Notes under the pieces: generated by a model
The model's input: the letters and a program-made list of their open reading frames with translations, nothing else
What the model was told of the DNA's origin: nothing
The model's database searches: none
Part shown: one piece after another, positions 16,823-24,539 of the stretch
Layout of the letters: every line of letters starts with the position of its first letter
Position numbering within the stretch: the stretch's first letter is position 1
Made by a program: the position numbers and the translations under genes
Assembly (NCBI RefSeq): GCF_024626525.1
Contig: NZ_JANJGU010000023.1
Span: 1-36,769 of the forward strand
Origin: Lederbergia panacisoli
GTDB taxonomy: Bacteria > Bacillota > Bacilli > Bacillales > Bacillaceae_C
DNA length: 36,769 nucleotides
Reading direction: 5' to 3'

Positions 16823-17035
16823 ATGTTAACTAAATTTTACGTATCAATTAAATGTAAGTGGGACCAGTATGTTAAAAACGAAAAAGGGGCACAAGCGCTC
16901 GAGTGGATTGCGCTTGGAATGCTGGTGCTTGCGATTATGGGAGCGATCGCTGCCACGATGAAAGGTGATTCTACTATGGGGACTGCTGTTAAAAACCAAC
17001 TAGTGAAAATGATTAATAGTTTGAGTGGTGATTGA
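16823..17035 (+). CDS. flp: Flp-type pilin (70 aa)
   Basis: Major pilin of the Tad pilus. The 70-aa prepilin has a 22-residue basic leader ending KNEKG, followed by AQALEW and a hydrophobic helix (IALGMLVLAIMGAIAATM). Cleavage is expected between Gly22 and Ala23, and Glu27 is the conserved +5 glutamate. The ATG at 16823 is preceded by AGGAGG. An open frame running into it from the repeat array is not used. A prepilin peptidase is not encoded in the window. It is followed 20 bp later by tadE. Confidence 0.9.
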   Translation: MLTKFYVSIKCKWDQYVKNEKGAQALEWIALGMLVLAIMGAIAATMKGDSTMGTAVKNQLVKMINSLSGD

Positions 17036-17055
17036 TTAGATTGGATGTGTGACAG

Positions 17056-17439
17056 ATGAAACGAGTTTTACGGCATGCCAAAAATGAAAAAGGTTCACAG
17101 TTAATTGAATTTGTAGCCGTGTTTCCTATGATTGTCATGGCGCTGCTTTTTATATGGCAGGTCGCTTTAGTAGCCTATACTGTCGTTGTGGCGGAATCCG
17201 CGGCGAGAGACGGCGCCCGTGTTGCGGCAGTTGGCGGTGATTATGGTGCAGCCGTCAACCGGGCTGCCCATGGAATCAAAGTGAGCAGCTCTGTAGCAGA
17301 AGGTTCGACTTCATACGGACAGGAAGTAACCGTGACGGTTAAGGCAAAAGTACCGACCATCAAAATCCCATTTATCGGGAAATTGGACCATGAACTGAAG
17401 GCGAGTGCTTCCATGCCAAAGGAAGAGGTGGATGACTAA
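17056..17439 (+). CDS. tadE: TadE-like pseudopilin
   Basis: Minor pilin-like protein of the Tad system, 127 aa. It has the prepilin processing site EKG followed by SQLIEF, with cleavage after Gly13 and the +5 glutamate at residue 18, then a hydrophobic helix. The next segment, VVVAESAARDGARVAAVGG, is the typical TadE motif after the helix. The C-terminal part is a small extracellular beta-rich domain (VTVTVKAKVPTIKIPF). It overlaps the next gene by one base (TAATG), which indicates coupled translation. Confidence 0.9.
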   Translation: MKRVLRHAKNEKGSQLIEFVAVFPMIVMALLFIWQVALVAYTVVVAESAARDGARVAAVGGDYGAAVNRAAHGIKVSSSVAEGSTSYGQEVTVTVKAKVPTIKIPFIGKLDHELKASASMPKEEVDD

Positions 17440-18215
17440 TGATAAGCCGCTACGTGCGTAACGAAAAAGGAAATACCCTTCTCGTTATCATCGGGTTATT
17501 AGTAGGGGCTATTTTCATTAGTTTCATCTTTTTTGATTTTTTCACGACATATGCAAGCAAACGGGTCAGTCAAACGAGTGCAGATGCCGCGGTTTTAGCA
17601 GCCGCCAATGAAATAAAAGATGTTTATGATGAAAAATTAAAGTCCGAAATTGAAATCCGGATGGATCGCTTGCGTGAAGTGGCGAATGAATTTGTTCAGG
17701 AAAAAATCGATGAAATCATGGATGATAATACAGAAGAGGATGAAGACGGTAATCCTATACCTCCACCGTCACTGACCGCTAGAGAACTAGACACCATTTG
17801 GAAATGGGCCATGGATAAAATGCAAATTCCTAATGAACTTAGGAAAGCAGTCAGGTATTCCTATGAGGAAGTAAACGCAAATCTAGCTTTACGCTATTTT
17901 TTCAAAAATGTTTGGTATAAAGAATGGTTTTCAAGAGAAGTAAAAGAAATCAATGATGTGGCATGCGAAGCGATAAAAAAATCAGAGCCGCGATGGACGG
18001 ATGCCGCCACATATTTTGCAGTGAAAAACGGTGCCGAAGAGGATATTGATATTATTTTTAAAGGAAAAGAATTTAAGGTTATGGCTCGTGTAAAAAAATC
18101 GGCATCGTTCATTACTGTTAAGGATCAATCATTCGGTTCAGGCGAACAAGATGTGTTTGCCGAAGCTGAAGCAAGCATCAAAACTCCAAAAGAGATTGAC
18201 ATTAAATGTAAATAA
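17439..18215 (+). CDS. TadG-like / Flp pilus assembly protein
   Basis: A 258-aa protein beginning RYVRNEKGNTLLVIIG, then a membrane helix and SQTSADAAVLAAANEIKD, the pattern of TadF/TadG-type proteins (putative Flp pilus-assembly TadE/G-like). The NEKG segment matches that of Flp and TadE, but the +5 residue is valine rather than glutamate, so processing by the prepilin peptidase is uncertain. The rest is an acidic, helical extracellular domain of about 200 residues without a recognised fold. It is cotranslated with tadE and followed 23 bp later by the VWA lipoprotein. Confidence 0.82.
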   Translation: MISRYVRNEKGNTLLVIIGLLVGAIFISFIFFDFFTTYASKRVSQTSADAAVLAAANEIKDVYDEKLKSEIEIRMDRLREVANEFVQEKIDEIMDDNTEEDEDGNPIPPPSLTARELDTIWKWAMDKMQIPNELRKAVRYSYEEVNANLALRYFFKNVWYKEWFSREVKEINDVACEAIKKSEPRWTDAATYFAVKNGAEEDIDIIFKGKEFKVMARVKKSASFITVKDQSFGSGEQDVFAEAEASIKTPKEIDIKCK

Positions 18216-18238
18216 CTGCATTAGGAGGTTATTAAACT

Positions 18239-19615
18239 TTGCAAAAAAAGTTATTTATTTTCGTACTTGTAATACTCGTATTAACATTAGGTGCTTGCTC
18301 GACAAAAGACGATTCAATTGTAGCGGAGAACCATAAAAGCGAACCGACAGAACAAACAAATGAAGCGATAGAAAATGACGAAATAGAAGATGAAAGTGAT
18401 ATGGAAGACGTCATCGAGGCACCAAATCCTCCAGAAAATACGCAATCATTAATAACTTACACACCAGGTATGTTCGCCGGTATTTTTTACGATGAAAACG
18501 AAACAGCCATTGAAGAAGAACTATCGAAGCTGCCTCCTTTAAAAGAAGAGGAACATGAAGATGAGGTGAAAAAATATTGGGCAAAACTCATTTCACTTTT
18601 CGCGGAGGATTATCCGGATCCGAATGAGGTGGTTGAAAACTGGAAGAAAGAAGACTTTGGAAACCCTGACATTGGCGATCCCCGATATGAATTTAAAGAA
18701 AATTATAATGTAGAAATCATATTAGATGCGAGCGGCAGTATGGCAGAGGTCATTGATGGAAAGTCAATGATGGACTGGGCAAAAGAGTCGATCAAGACTT
18801 TCTCCTCAAACCTTCCGAAAGAAGCGAATGTCGCATTGCGTGTATATGGACATAAAGGGACAGGGTCTGACTCTGATAAAAAACTTTCATGCGCAAGCAG
18901 TGAGCTTTTATACGAGATGCAGGCATTCGAGGAAGCGAAAATAAACGATGCCTTGAATCAATTTCAACCGAGTGGCTGGACGCCTATTGCAGAATCATTA
19001 ATCCAAGCAAAAAATGATTTTGCTAAATTTAATGGGGATAAAAATACAAACATCATTTATTTAGTAAGCGATGGAGTTGAAACATGTGATGGAGATCCTG
19101 TGAAGGAAGCGAAGGAGCTTGCAGAATCCTCTGTTACGCCAATCCTAAATGTCATTGGTTTTAATGTTGATAGTGAAGGTCAGAAGGAACTAAAGAAAAT
19201 TGCAGAGGCAGCGGATGGTACATACCAAACCGTTCGAAACGTTGAACAATTACAAGCAGAATTTGATCGATCACAAGAAATGGCTACTAAATGGCTTGAG
19301 TGGAAGGTAAATGCTGAATCGCAAAATATTGATACCGTATTAAAAAGGGAAGAAACTATTTTTGAATATAAAAATGAATTTGCTGAAAAAAGTTCTTTGG
19401 AAATCCGAAATTTGGACAACGCTGTTCTTTTCCTATACAAAAATGACCAAATATCATCCGAACAAAGGGCAATGTTTAAAACATTGCGTCATGCTCGATA
19501 TGATTTAACGAATCAAGCTGAAAATGAGATGTACAACGACCTCCTGAAATTGGCACAAGAAAGCTACAAGGAAATCGAAAAAGAAATTAATGAAAAATAT
19601 AAGCATGGAAGTTGA
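18239..19615 (+). CDS. VWA-domain lipoprotein
   Basis: A surface lipoprotein of 458 aa. The signal ends in the lipobox LGAC with Cys20, followed by an acidic low-complexity linker (about 21-70). The von Willebrand A domain (about 155-345) has an intact metal-ion-dependent adhesion site: DASGS (163-167), Thr248 in SGWTP, and Asp278 in VSDGVET. The C-terminal ~100 residues are predicted helical. The TTG start at 18239 has AGGAGG upstream. Because it lies in the pilin module, it may be the adhesin or anchor of the pilus; VWA proteins are known partners of Tad and other pili. That role is inference. Confidence 0.88.
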   Translation: MQKKLFIFVLVILVLTLGACSTKDDSIVAENHKSEPTEQTNEAIENDEIEDESDMEDVIEAPNPPENTQSLITYTPGMFAGIFYDENETAIEEELSKLPPLKEEEHEDEVKKYWAKLISLFAEDYPDPNEVVENWKKEDFGNPDIGDPRYEFKENYNVEIILDASGSMAEVIDGKSMMDWAKESIKTFSSNLPKEANVALRVYGHKGTGSDSDKKLSCASSELLYEMQAFEEAKINDALNQFQPSGWTPIAESLIQAKNDFAKFNGDKNTNIIYLVSDGVETCDGDPVKEAKELAESSVTPILNVIGFNVDSEGQKELKKIAEAADGTYQTVRNVEQLQAEFDRSQEMATKWLEWKVNAESQNIDTVLKREETIFEYKNEFAEKSSLEIRNLDNAVLFLYKNDQISSEQRAMFKTLRHARYDLTNQAENEMYNDLLKLAQESYKEIEKEINEKYKHGS

Positions 19616-19642
19616 AGTACCTTGTAAAAAGGAGGTTTCCGG

Positions 19643-21007
19643 ATGCAGAAATGGTTTAGTCGAATGTTAAAAAGCTTCATGCTATTATTACTATTAGTCA
19701 CAGTCCCGGTTACAACATTGGCTGCTAGTAATGTTGGGGATATAGAGTATGAGAATAATAGCTTAACTCCTACTGAGCAACAGGCATGGGGACATCATGG
19801 TGGCATCTCTCTCAATCCAGTAGATTGGAATTGGAAGAAAATTGGGGACTTTTTTAAAGATATACTTGATAAAACGATAGAAGGTGCAAAAATAGGCTGG
19901 CATGCCTTTACTAAATTTTTATCTGATGTTGGGGAAATGATTGCGTCGGCTTGGGACGCGTTGCCCGATTGGGTAAAGGATTTAATTGTAACAATCAGCA
20001 TTATTTTAGCAGCCATTGCTGTTATTGCCTTATTAGTCGTCGGAGGAATTATTACAATCGCAGTAGCCATTGTCGCTGCCATTGCAGCTGTGATCGCGGG
20101 AATCATTTATTTTGCTTTATATGGTGGAACGGACGCATTTAATCCTCTTCATGCTGCTGGCTGGATTTTTGGTGCTGCCATTGCAGGTGGATTACTTGCT
20201 TTTGCAGTGGAAACAGGAGCAATGGCAGCGTTTCTGACATGGTCTGGAAATATATTACGAGTAGGAATTGGTAAAGTCGGACTTGCATTAAGTACGGCTT
20301 GGCGATTTGTTATGACGAGAGCGTTAGTCCCTGCTTTTCAAGTGACCATGAATGCTGTGCGGGCAGTAGGCTTATGGTTTAGATTGCAAGTAGCTAAAGG
20401 CTTATTAATGACAAATCTTTATCGTTTTGTTCATGGCGGATGGTTGGGACTCGCCAAACATATATTAGGGATTGGTCTGAAAGGTGCAGGCGTATCGGTA
20501 GCTTTTGATATTGTGACCGGAAATTGGGATCCAAAATCAATGGGAATAAATGCAGTATTTGCATTCTTTACTTCCCTCGTAGGTGTTGGTTTGTGGACGA
20601 GAGTAAATCAAGCGGTAAAATGGGAAAGAGTCGGATGGCTCATATATGGTGCCGGAACTGGTGCAGTCATAGAAGCGGGAAAGCAATTTGTTAAAGGCGA
20701 AGGGATGGACTTGGGAGGTATTGGAATTAGCTCTTTAGTTTTTGCGTCATTAATTCCTATGAATATGTGGATTAATAAAGCTGGTATATCAGGAATTTTA
20801 GTTGATTTTGCAAAGAAATACCCACCAAAGTTTTTAACGCAGACTTATAAAGATATACTATATTGGAATAATCCTGATATACATCCAGATAACCGTTTGA
20901 AAAATATGTGGAACGGATACGTTGATGCGTGGAATAATTTCCAATATGAAGTGTCAGCTAGCTTTAAATACTGGTGTCAGCGGTTATTTTGGTGGAAATT
21001 CTATTAA
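19643..21007 (+). CDS. Multi-pass membrane protein of unknown function (454 aa)
   Basis: Not recognised. A cleavable-looking signal (residues 1-28, ending TLAAS) leads to an extracellular stretch with LTPTEQQAWGHHGGIS, then an amphipathic helical part. A very hydrophobic Ile/Ala/Val block of at least two membrane helices lies at about 112-160, with several more glycine/alanine-rich segments to residue 380. The C-terminal tail is aromatic-rich (YWCQRLFWWKFY). This composition resembles phage tape-measure, TrbL-like or pore-forming transmembrane regions, but no motif supports any one of them. GGAGG precedes the ATG. It is embedded between the VWA lipoprotein and a 93-aa membrane protein with short gaps, so it belongs to the pilus operon by position. 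Confidence 0.85.
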   Translation: MQKWFSRMLKSFMLLLLLVTVPVTTLAASNVGDIEYENNSLTPTEQQAWGHHGGISLNPVDWNWKKIGDFFKDILDKTIEGAKIGWHAFTKFLSDVGEMIASAWDALPDWVKDLIVTISIILAAIAVIALLVVGGIITIAVAIVAAIAAVIAGIIYFALYGGTDAFNPLHAAGWIFGAAIAGGLLAFAVETGAMAAFLTWSGNILRVGIGKVGLALSTAWRFVMTRALVPAFQVTMNAVRAVGLWFRLQVAKGLLMTNLYRFVHGGWLGLAKHILGIGLKGAGVSVAFDIVTGNWDPKSMGINAVFAFFTSLVGVGLWTRVNQAVKWERVGWLIYGAGTGAVIEAGKQFVKGEGMDLGGIGISSLVFASLIPMNMWINKAGISGILVDFAKKYPPKFLTQTYKDILYWNNPDIHPDNRLKNMWNGYVDAWNNFQYEVSASFKYWCQRLFWWKFY

Positions 21008-21033
21008 GCTCATCTTTGTTAGGGGTGGTATTA

Positions 21034-21315
21034 TTGAGCGATCGTACTTTGAGTTTTATCGGGTACTTTTTCACTGTGACAATTATTGTTGGAGGACTCG
21101 GGCTAGCATTTTATGCCGATAAACATAATCTAGAACCTTTTTTTGGAAATACAACTTTCAAGTATGTGGCTATTGTTTATTGTTTAGTTGGAGTATTCTT
21201 TATTGTTTACAGTGAGGTACGAAAAAGGGTACAAACTGTTAGTATTAAAACGGTAGGAACTACAATTATGGTCATACTTGTTATTTTTGCCTTCCTTGCG
21301 TTAACGCGGTTGTAA
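21034..21315 (+). CDS. Small membrane protein of the pilus operon (93 aa)
   Basis: Not recognised. The TTG start at 21034 has AGGGGTGG just upstream; a GTG three codons earlier is possible. The product has three predicted membrane helices (about residues 6-25, 38-55 and 70-88) with short charged loops (EVRKRVQ). It lies 26 bp after the 454-aa membrane protein and 18 bp before the 310-aa gene, so the three are probably coexpressed. Function unknown. Confidence 0.75.
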   Translation: MSDRTLSFIGYFFTVTIIVGGLGLAFYADKHNLEPFFGNTTFKYVAIVYCLVGVFFIVYSEVRKRVQTVSIKTVGTTIMVILVIFAFLALTRL

Positions 21316-21333
21316 GTGAAAGGAATGGTTGTC

Positions 21334-22266
21334 TTGAGTTCAAATTTTAAGCCGCCTCCCGAAATGACTGCCGCTGCTGGTATTGAGAAAAAATGGGCCG
21401 ATCCTTTTGTCGGTCCATTTGAGGTTGGGTTTATAAGTCCGATCATTTTCTATCGTTCTCATCCATATCGGTTACTAGGGGTATACAGCGGCAAAGCGGA
21501 TAACATAGCAGCATTGCATTTTCATAAGTTTCATATATTCGACGAAGAGGGTAAAGTAGTTGAGCGTGAGGAAATCGCCGATTACTGTCTTCAAGTGTAC
21601 CTCACTTTTTATAATGTTATGATCAGTGAGAAAGAACTTGAATATGGATTGGCATATTACAAAGATGAGTATTTTCAGTCGGATTTAGAGGAGCTTAAAG
21701 AAACGATGGAGGAAGGCTATCTGAAGAATAATGGGAAGCTCTCCAAATTATTCGGTGATATCGATGACATGCTTTCATACTTAAAAGTAATAGAAGAGCC
21801 AGAAGGAAAAATGAATGAATATGCTAGTGAGGTAACAGGATTAATGGATGATATACGAATTTCTTCCAAAGTGGAAGAAGGTACGTTCAAGTCATTATTA
21901 ACCGCAACATCTCAATTTAAAAAGCATGCAAGGCAAAAAGGAATCCTTCTCATGCAAAATCAAGATAAACTACGTATGGTGAGGACATTACTGCAAAATG
22001 CTGTTACGAATAAATATTTGGAAAGCGGTCAGAAACATAAAGCAAAGCGGATTGTTGATAAAATCAGTGATGAAATTGATTACCAGCAAGTCGTCTACAC
22101 TTCCTATGATACACTTTTCGTCACACCGAAAGGCTATATAAAAAAACTGCAAGAAATACCTGATGACTATATTAGGCTACAAGCGGAGCAGTTTTTAAAG
22201 AAAAAATGGATTATCCGTAAGAAGCCTTCTTTTTTCAGAAAACTGCAGAAATCTAAAGTGAAATAA
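21334..22266 (+). CDS. Cytosolic protein of unknown function, last gene of the Tad operon (310 aa)
   Basis: Not recognised. The N-terminus has a proline-rich start (FKPPPEMTAAAG) and a beta-rich part (VGPFEVGFISPIIFYRSHPY). The remainder is mostly charged helix with coiled-coil character (DLEELKETMEEGYLKNNGKL and onwards). There is no signal or membrane helix. The start is uncertain: TTG at 21334 stands nine bases after AAAGGA and is my choice; GTG at 21316 and ATG at 21325 are in frame. A strong hairpin terminator follows immediately, which marks the end of the operon. Confidence 0.75.
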   Translation: MSSNFKPPPEMTAAAGIEKKWADPFVGPFEVGFISPIIFYRSHPYRLLGVYSGKADNIAALHFHKFHIFDEEGKVVEREEIADYCLQVYLTFYNVMISEKELEYGLAYYKDEYFQSDLEELKETMEEGYLKNNGKLSKLFGDIDDMLSYLKVIEEPEGKMNEYASEVTGLMDDIRISSKVEEGTFKSLLTATSQFKKHARQKGILLMQNQDKLRMVRTLLQNAVTNKYLESGQKHKAKRIVDKISDEIDYQQVVYTSYDTLFVTPKGYIKKLQEIPDDYIRLQAEQFLKKKWIIRKKPSFFRKLQKSKVK

Positions 22267-22316
22267 AGCCCTTGAAACTATCAACGTATGATTTGTTTCA
22301 AGGGCTCTGCCTTTTC
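22267..22316. terminator. Bidirectional terminator ending the Tad operon
   Basis: A perfect 12-bp stem, AGCCCTTGAAAC (22267-22278) with GTTTCAAGGGCT (22295-22306). On the minus strand it is followed by TTTATTT, on the plus strand by a weaker T-rich stretch. It separates the convergent Tad operon and DUF3231 gene. Confidence 0.8.
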
Positions 22317-22317
22317 C

Positions 22318-22821
22318 TTACTTAGAAGTAATATGAAGTGGCGGCGGAATAAGCCAGCCTTTGTCTTTAATTAGCCGGAGTACTTTTGCTCCAAAAGCTG
22401 CCTTTTGAACATGATATTTTCCGAACATCATAGCGATGTCTTCGCGAATTGATTCCCCCATTATCGTGCTGCAAGAAATTAAACCTGCCGCCACATCTCT
22501 TGCTAGAGATGCTGCGATTTCCGGATCAAGAAATCTGGCCCCTGTTGGAATGTCTTCTAAAGAAGCATTTGATCTTTCGGGCGGAGTAGGTGGTAATGCC
22601 ACTTCATTTTCTTTTAATAGTGATTCTATCTCGTTTTCTTCTTGTTTTGATAATTGGATTGCTTCCTTCAATAGTGATTGAAGATCAGAATCGCCTGCGT
22701 GGTTTATATGGACTTGATAACATGTAATCATTCCTTTCGTAGCCAGTAAGTAAGTCCATAAACCGAAAACTTCCCCATAGTGCATCGGTTCATTTTTTGG
22801 ATTTCCACTTAATATTCCCAC
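22318..22821 (-). CDS. DUF3231 family protein
   Basis: A 167-aa member of DUF3231, a ferritin-like helical family common in spore-forming Bacillaceae and of unknown function. Typical features are HYGEVFGLWTYLLATKG near the N-terminus, then LLKEAIQLSKQEENEIE and the PPTPPERS linker. The C-terminal end has the well-conserved MMFGKYHVQKAAFGAKVLRL and the closing WLIPPPLH. The GTG at 22821 is preceded by AGGAGG; longer in-frame starts have no site. It converges on the pilus operon, whose terminator it shares. Relation to the pilus is not suggested by anything except proximity. Confidence 0.9.
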   Translation of the reverse strand: MGILSGNPKNEPMHYGEVFGLWTYLLATKGMITCYQVHINHAGDSDLQSLLKEAIQLSKQEENEIESLLKENEVALPPTPPERSNASLEDIPTGARFLDPEIAASLARDVAAGLISCSTIMGESIREDIAMMFGKYHVQKAAFGAKVLRLIKDKGWLIPPPLHITSK

Positions 22822-22912
22822 TTGAATCCTCCTAAATATCGTATTTTTGCAATTCACCTATATATTTTGCTTTCCAGTTAAAAAACATGCATTCATTTTT
22901 CTCACCAAGCTT

Positions 22913-22988
22913 AATTGTTTTGGTGCCTGGCACTAAAACAATTCTGAATTGTGTCGAAGTTGTTTGAGTGCCTGGCACTCAAACAATT
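22913..22988. repeat. REP-like palindromic repeat cluster 2 (two copies)
   Basis: Copy one is 22913-22943. Copy two contains a perfect 27-bp palindrome at 22960-22986 around a central T. Both contain GTGCCTGGCAC flanked by AATTGTTT/AAACAATT arms. The second copy also has a short lead sequence (AATTGTGTCGAAG) that is nearly shared with the copy at 26274. Confidence 0.85.
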
Positions 22989-23062
22989 TAGGTGTTGATG
23001 TACAGTATATCGATACTCGTTTACGCTAAGTCAAATCAAGTAATATTTCGATAGGATGTTCT

Positions 23063-23091
23063 GACACAAAGAGGCATCTTTTTAATGTGTC
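23063..23091 (+). other. Imperfect hairpin upstream of the ABC importer genes
   Basis: GACACA (23063-23068) pairs with TGTGTC (23086-23091), with an inner AAGA/TCTT stem and GGCA loop. It lies about 65 bp before the importer start. It could be a repressor site or an early terminator; no T-run follows the outer stem. The rest of the 335-bp gap from 22822 holds only the repeat cluster. Confidence 0.4.
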
Positions 23092-23156
23092 TCCATGCAT
23101 AATATCTGAAATAATTTACAAACTAATGGGAAGACCGGAAACCATTGGGGGGGATT

Positions 23157-24449
23157 ATGTTGAAAAGGATATTTTTTTTATTGTTGACCATGATTTTGAT
23201 TACGACTGCTTGTGCTTCAGGATCGTCCAATAAAAACGAAGGTAAAAACGCAACGAATAAAGGCAATAATGAAATTACGGCTTGGGCATGGGATCCAAAA
23301 TTTAATATTGCAGCACTTAAACTTGCTGAAGACAATTATACAGGCGATGAGGATTTTAAATTAAAGGTAATTGAAAACGGCCAGCCCGATATTGTTCAAA
23401 AGCTGAATACAGGATTAAGCTCTGGGACAATGAAAGGGATGCCTAATATTGTTTTAATTGAAGATTATCGGGCGCAAAGTTTCCTGCAAGCCTACCCGGA
23501 TGCATTTTATGATTTATCGCAAACCTTTGACACGAAGGATTTTGCCGATTATAAAATTGCTCCTACAAGTTTTAATGGGAAACAATACGGCTTGCCTTTT
23601 GATACGGGAGTGACTGGATTATATGTCCGTACGGATATGCTGAAAGATGCTGGACTATCAGTTGATGATGTTCGTGATATTGATTGGGATCAATTCATTA
23701 CTATAGGAAAAACAATAAGGGATAAAAGCGGGAAAGGTTTTCTCACGCTAGATCCGAATGATTTAGGAACGATTCGAATGATGATTCAATCCGCGGGATC
23801 TTGGTATTTGAAAGAAGATGGTGTAACGCCAAATTTAGCAGATAACAAAGCGTTGAAAGAGGCATTTCGAGTATATAAAACATTATTAGATGAAAAGGTT
23901 GCAGTGACTACGTCTGACTGGAGTCAATTTTTAGCAGCTTTCAACAATGGTGATATTGCTGGTGTTCCAACAGGGAACTGGATTACTCCTAGTATAAAAG
24001 CAGAGGAATCCCAATCTGGAAAATGGGCCGTCGTTCCGATTCCGAGATTACCGGTTGCAGGGGCAGTGAATGCTTCAAACTTAGGCGGAAGCTCTTTCTA
24101 TGTGTTAAATATTGACGGAAAAGAAAAAGCTGCTGATTTCCTTGGGAAAACTTTCGGTTCAAATAAAGATTTTTACCAGAAGCTAGTAAAAGAAGTTGGA
24201 GCACTTGGTACGTATAAACCTGCTACAGACGGTGAGGCGTATAAAAGCAGCGATGATTTCTTTGGTGGACAAAAGGTTGTTGAGGATTTCTCAAAATGGA
24301 TGAGCGAAATCCCCGGTGTAAATTATGGAATGCATACTTATGCGATTGAAGATATATTAATTGCGGAAATGCAAAATTATTTAAGTGGAAAAAACATTGA
24401 CGATGTAATGAATGATGCTCAAAAGCAGGCTGAAGCACAATTGAAATAA
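23157..24449 (+). CDS. Sugar ABC transporter substrate-binding lipoprotein (CUT1)
   Basis: Extracellular binding protein of a carbohydrate importer, 430 aa. The signal peptide ends in the lipobox ITTAC (Cys19), followed by a Ser/Asn/Lys-rich linker. The family-1 solute-binding fold is supported by EITAWAWDPKFN, MPNIVLIEDY, YGLPFDTGVTGLYVRTDML and FNNGDIAGVPTGNW. A run of G residues (seven) precedes the ATG at 23157 and serves as the binding site. The two following genes are the permeases. The sugar cannot be told from sequence; oligosaccharides are usual for this type. A hairpin after the gene may raise its level above that of the permeases. Confidence 0.9.
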   Translation: MLKRIFFLLLTMILITTACASGSSNKNEGKNATNKGNNEITAWAWDPKFNIAALKLAEDNYTGDEDFKLKVIENGQPDIVQKLNTGLSSGTMKGMPNIVLIEDYRAQSFLQAYPDAFYDLSQTFDTKDFADYKIAPTSFNGKQYGLPFDTGVTGLYVRTDMLKDAGLSVDDVRDIDWDQFITIGKTIRDKSGKGFLTLDPNDLGTIRMMIQSAGSWYLKEDGVTPNLADNKALKEAFRVYKTLLDEKVAVTTSDWSQFLAAFNNGDIAGVPTGNWITPSIKAEESQSGKWAVVPIPRLPVAGAVNASNLGGSSFYVLNIDGKEKAADFLGKTFGSNKDFYQKLVKEVGALGTYKPATDGEAYKSSDDFFGGQKVVEDFSKWMSEIPGVNYGMHTYAIEDILIAEMQNYLSGKNIDDVMNDAQKQAEAQLK

Positions 24450-24461
24450 TGAAATGAATCT

Positions 24462-24504
24462 TTGGGCAATCGCTTTTGCAATCTTAAAAAAGTGGATTGC
24501 CCAA
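24462..24504 (+). promoter_or_regulatory. Intercistronic hairpin after the binding-protein gene
   Basis: TTGGGCAATC (24462-24471) pairs perfectly with GATTGCCCAA (24495-24504). No T-run follows, so it is more likely an mRNA-stabilising or partial-attenuation structure than a full terminator. Confidence 0.65.
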
Positions 24505-24539
24505 TAAGGTTAAAGTCCAGGCAAGGAGTGAAAATAGCC

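Noticed and set aside
22822-22912. Sigma-G-type promoter for the DUF3231 gene
   Set aside because: TGAATG and CAAAATA are both one mismatch from consensus, but the spacing is about 20 bp, too long.
23010-23030. Possible CcpA (cre) site before the ABC importer, around ACTCGTTTACG
   Set aside because: Only the CGTTTAC half fits the consensus; the other half has too many mismatches to report.
24462-24539. Longer N-terminus for permease 1 from an upstream in-frame start
   Set aside because: It would translate through the hairpin, lacks a binding site, and the added residues do not look like a signal; AAGGAG supports the ATG at 24540.
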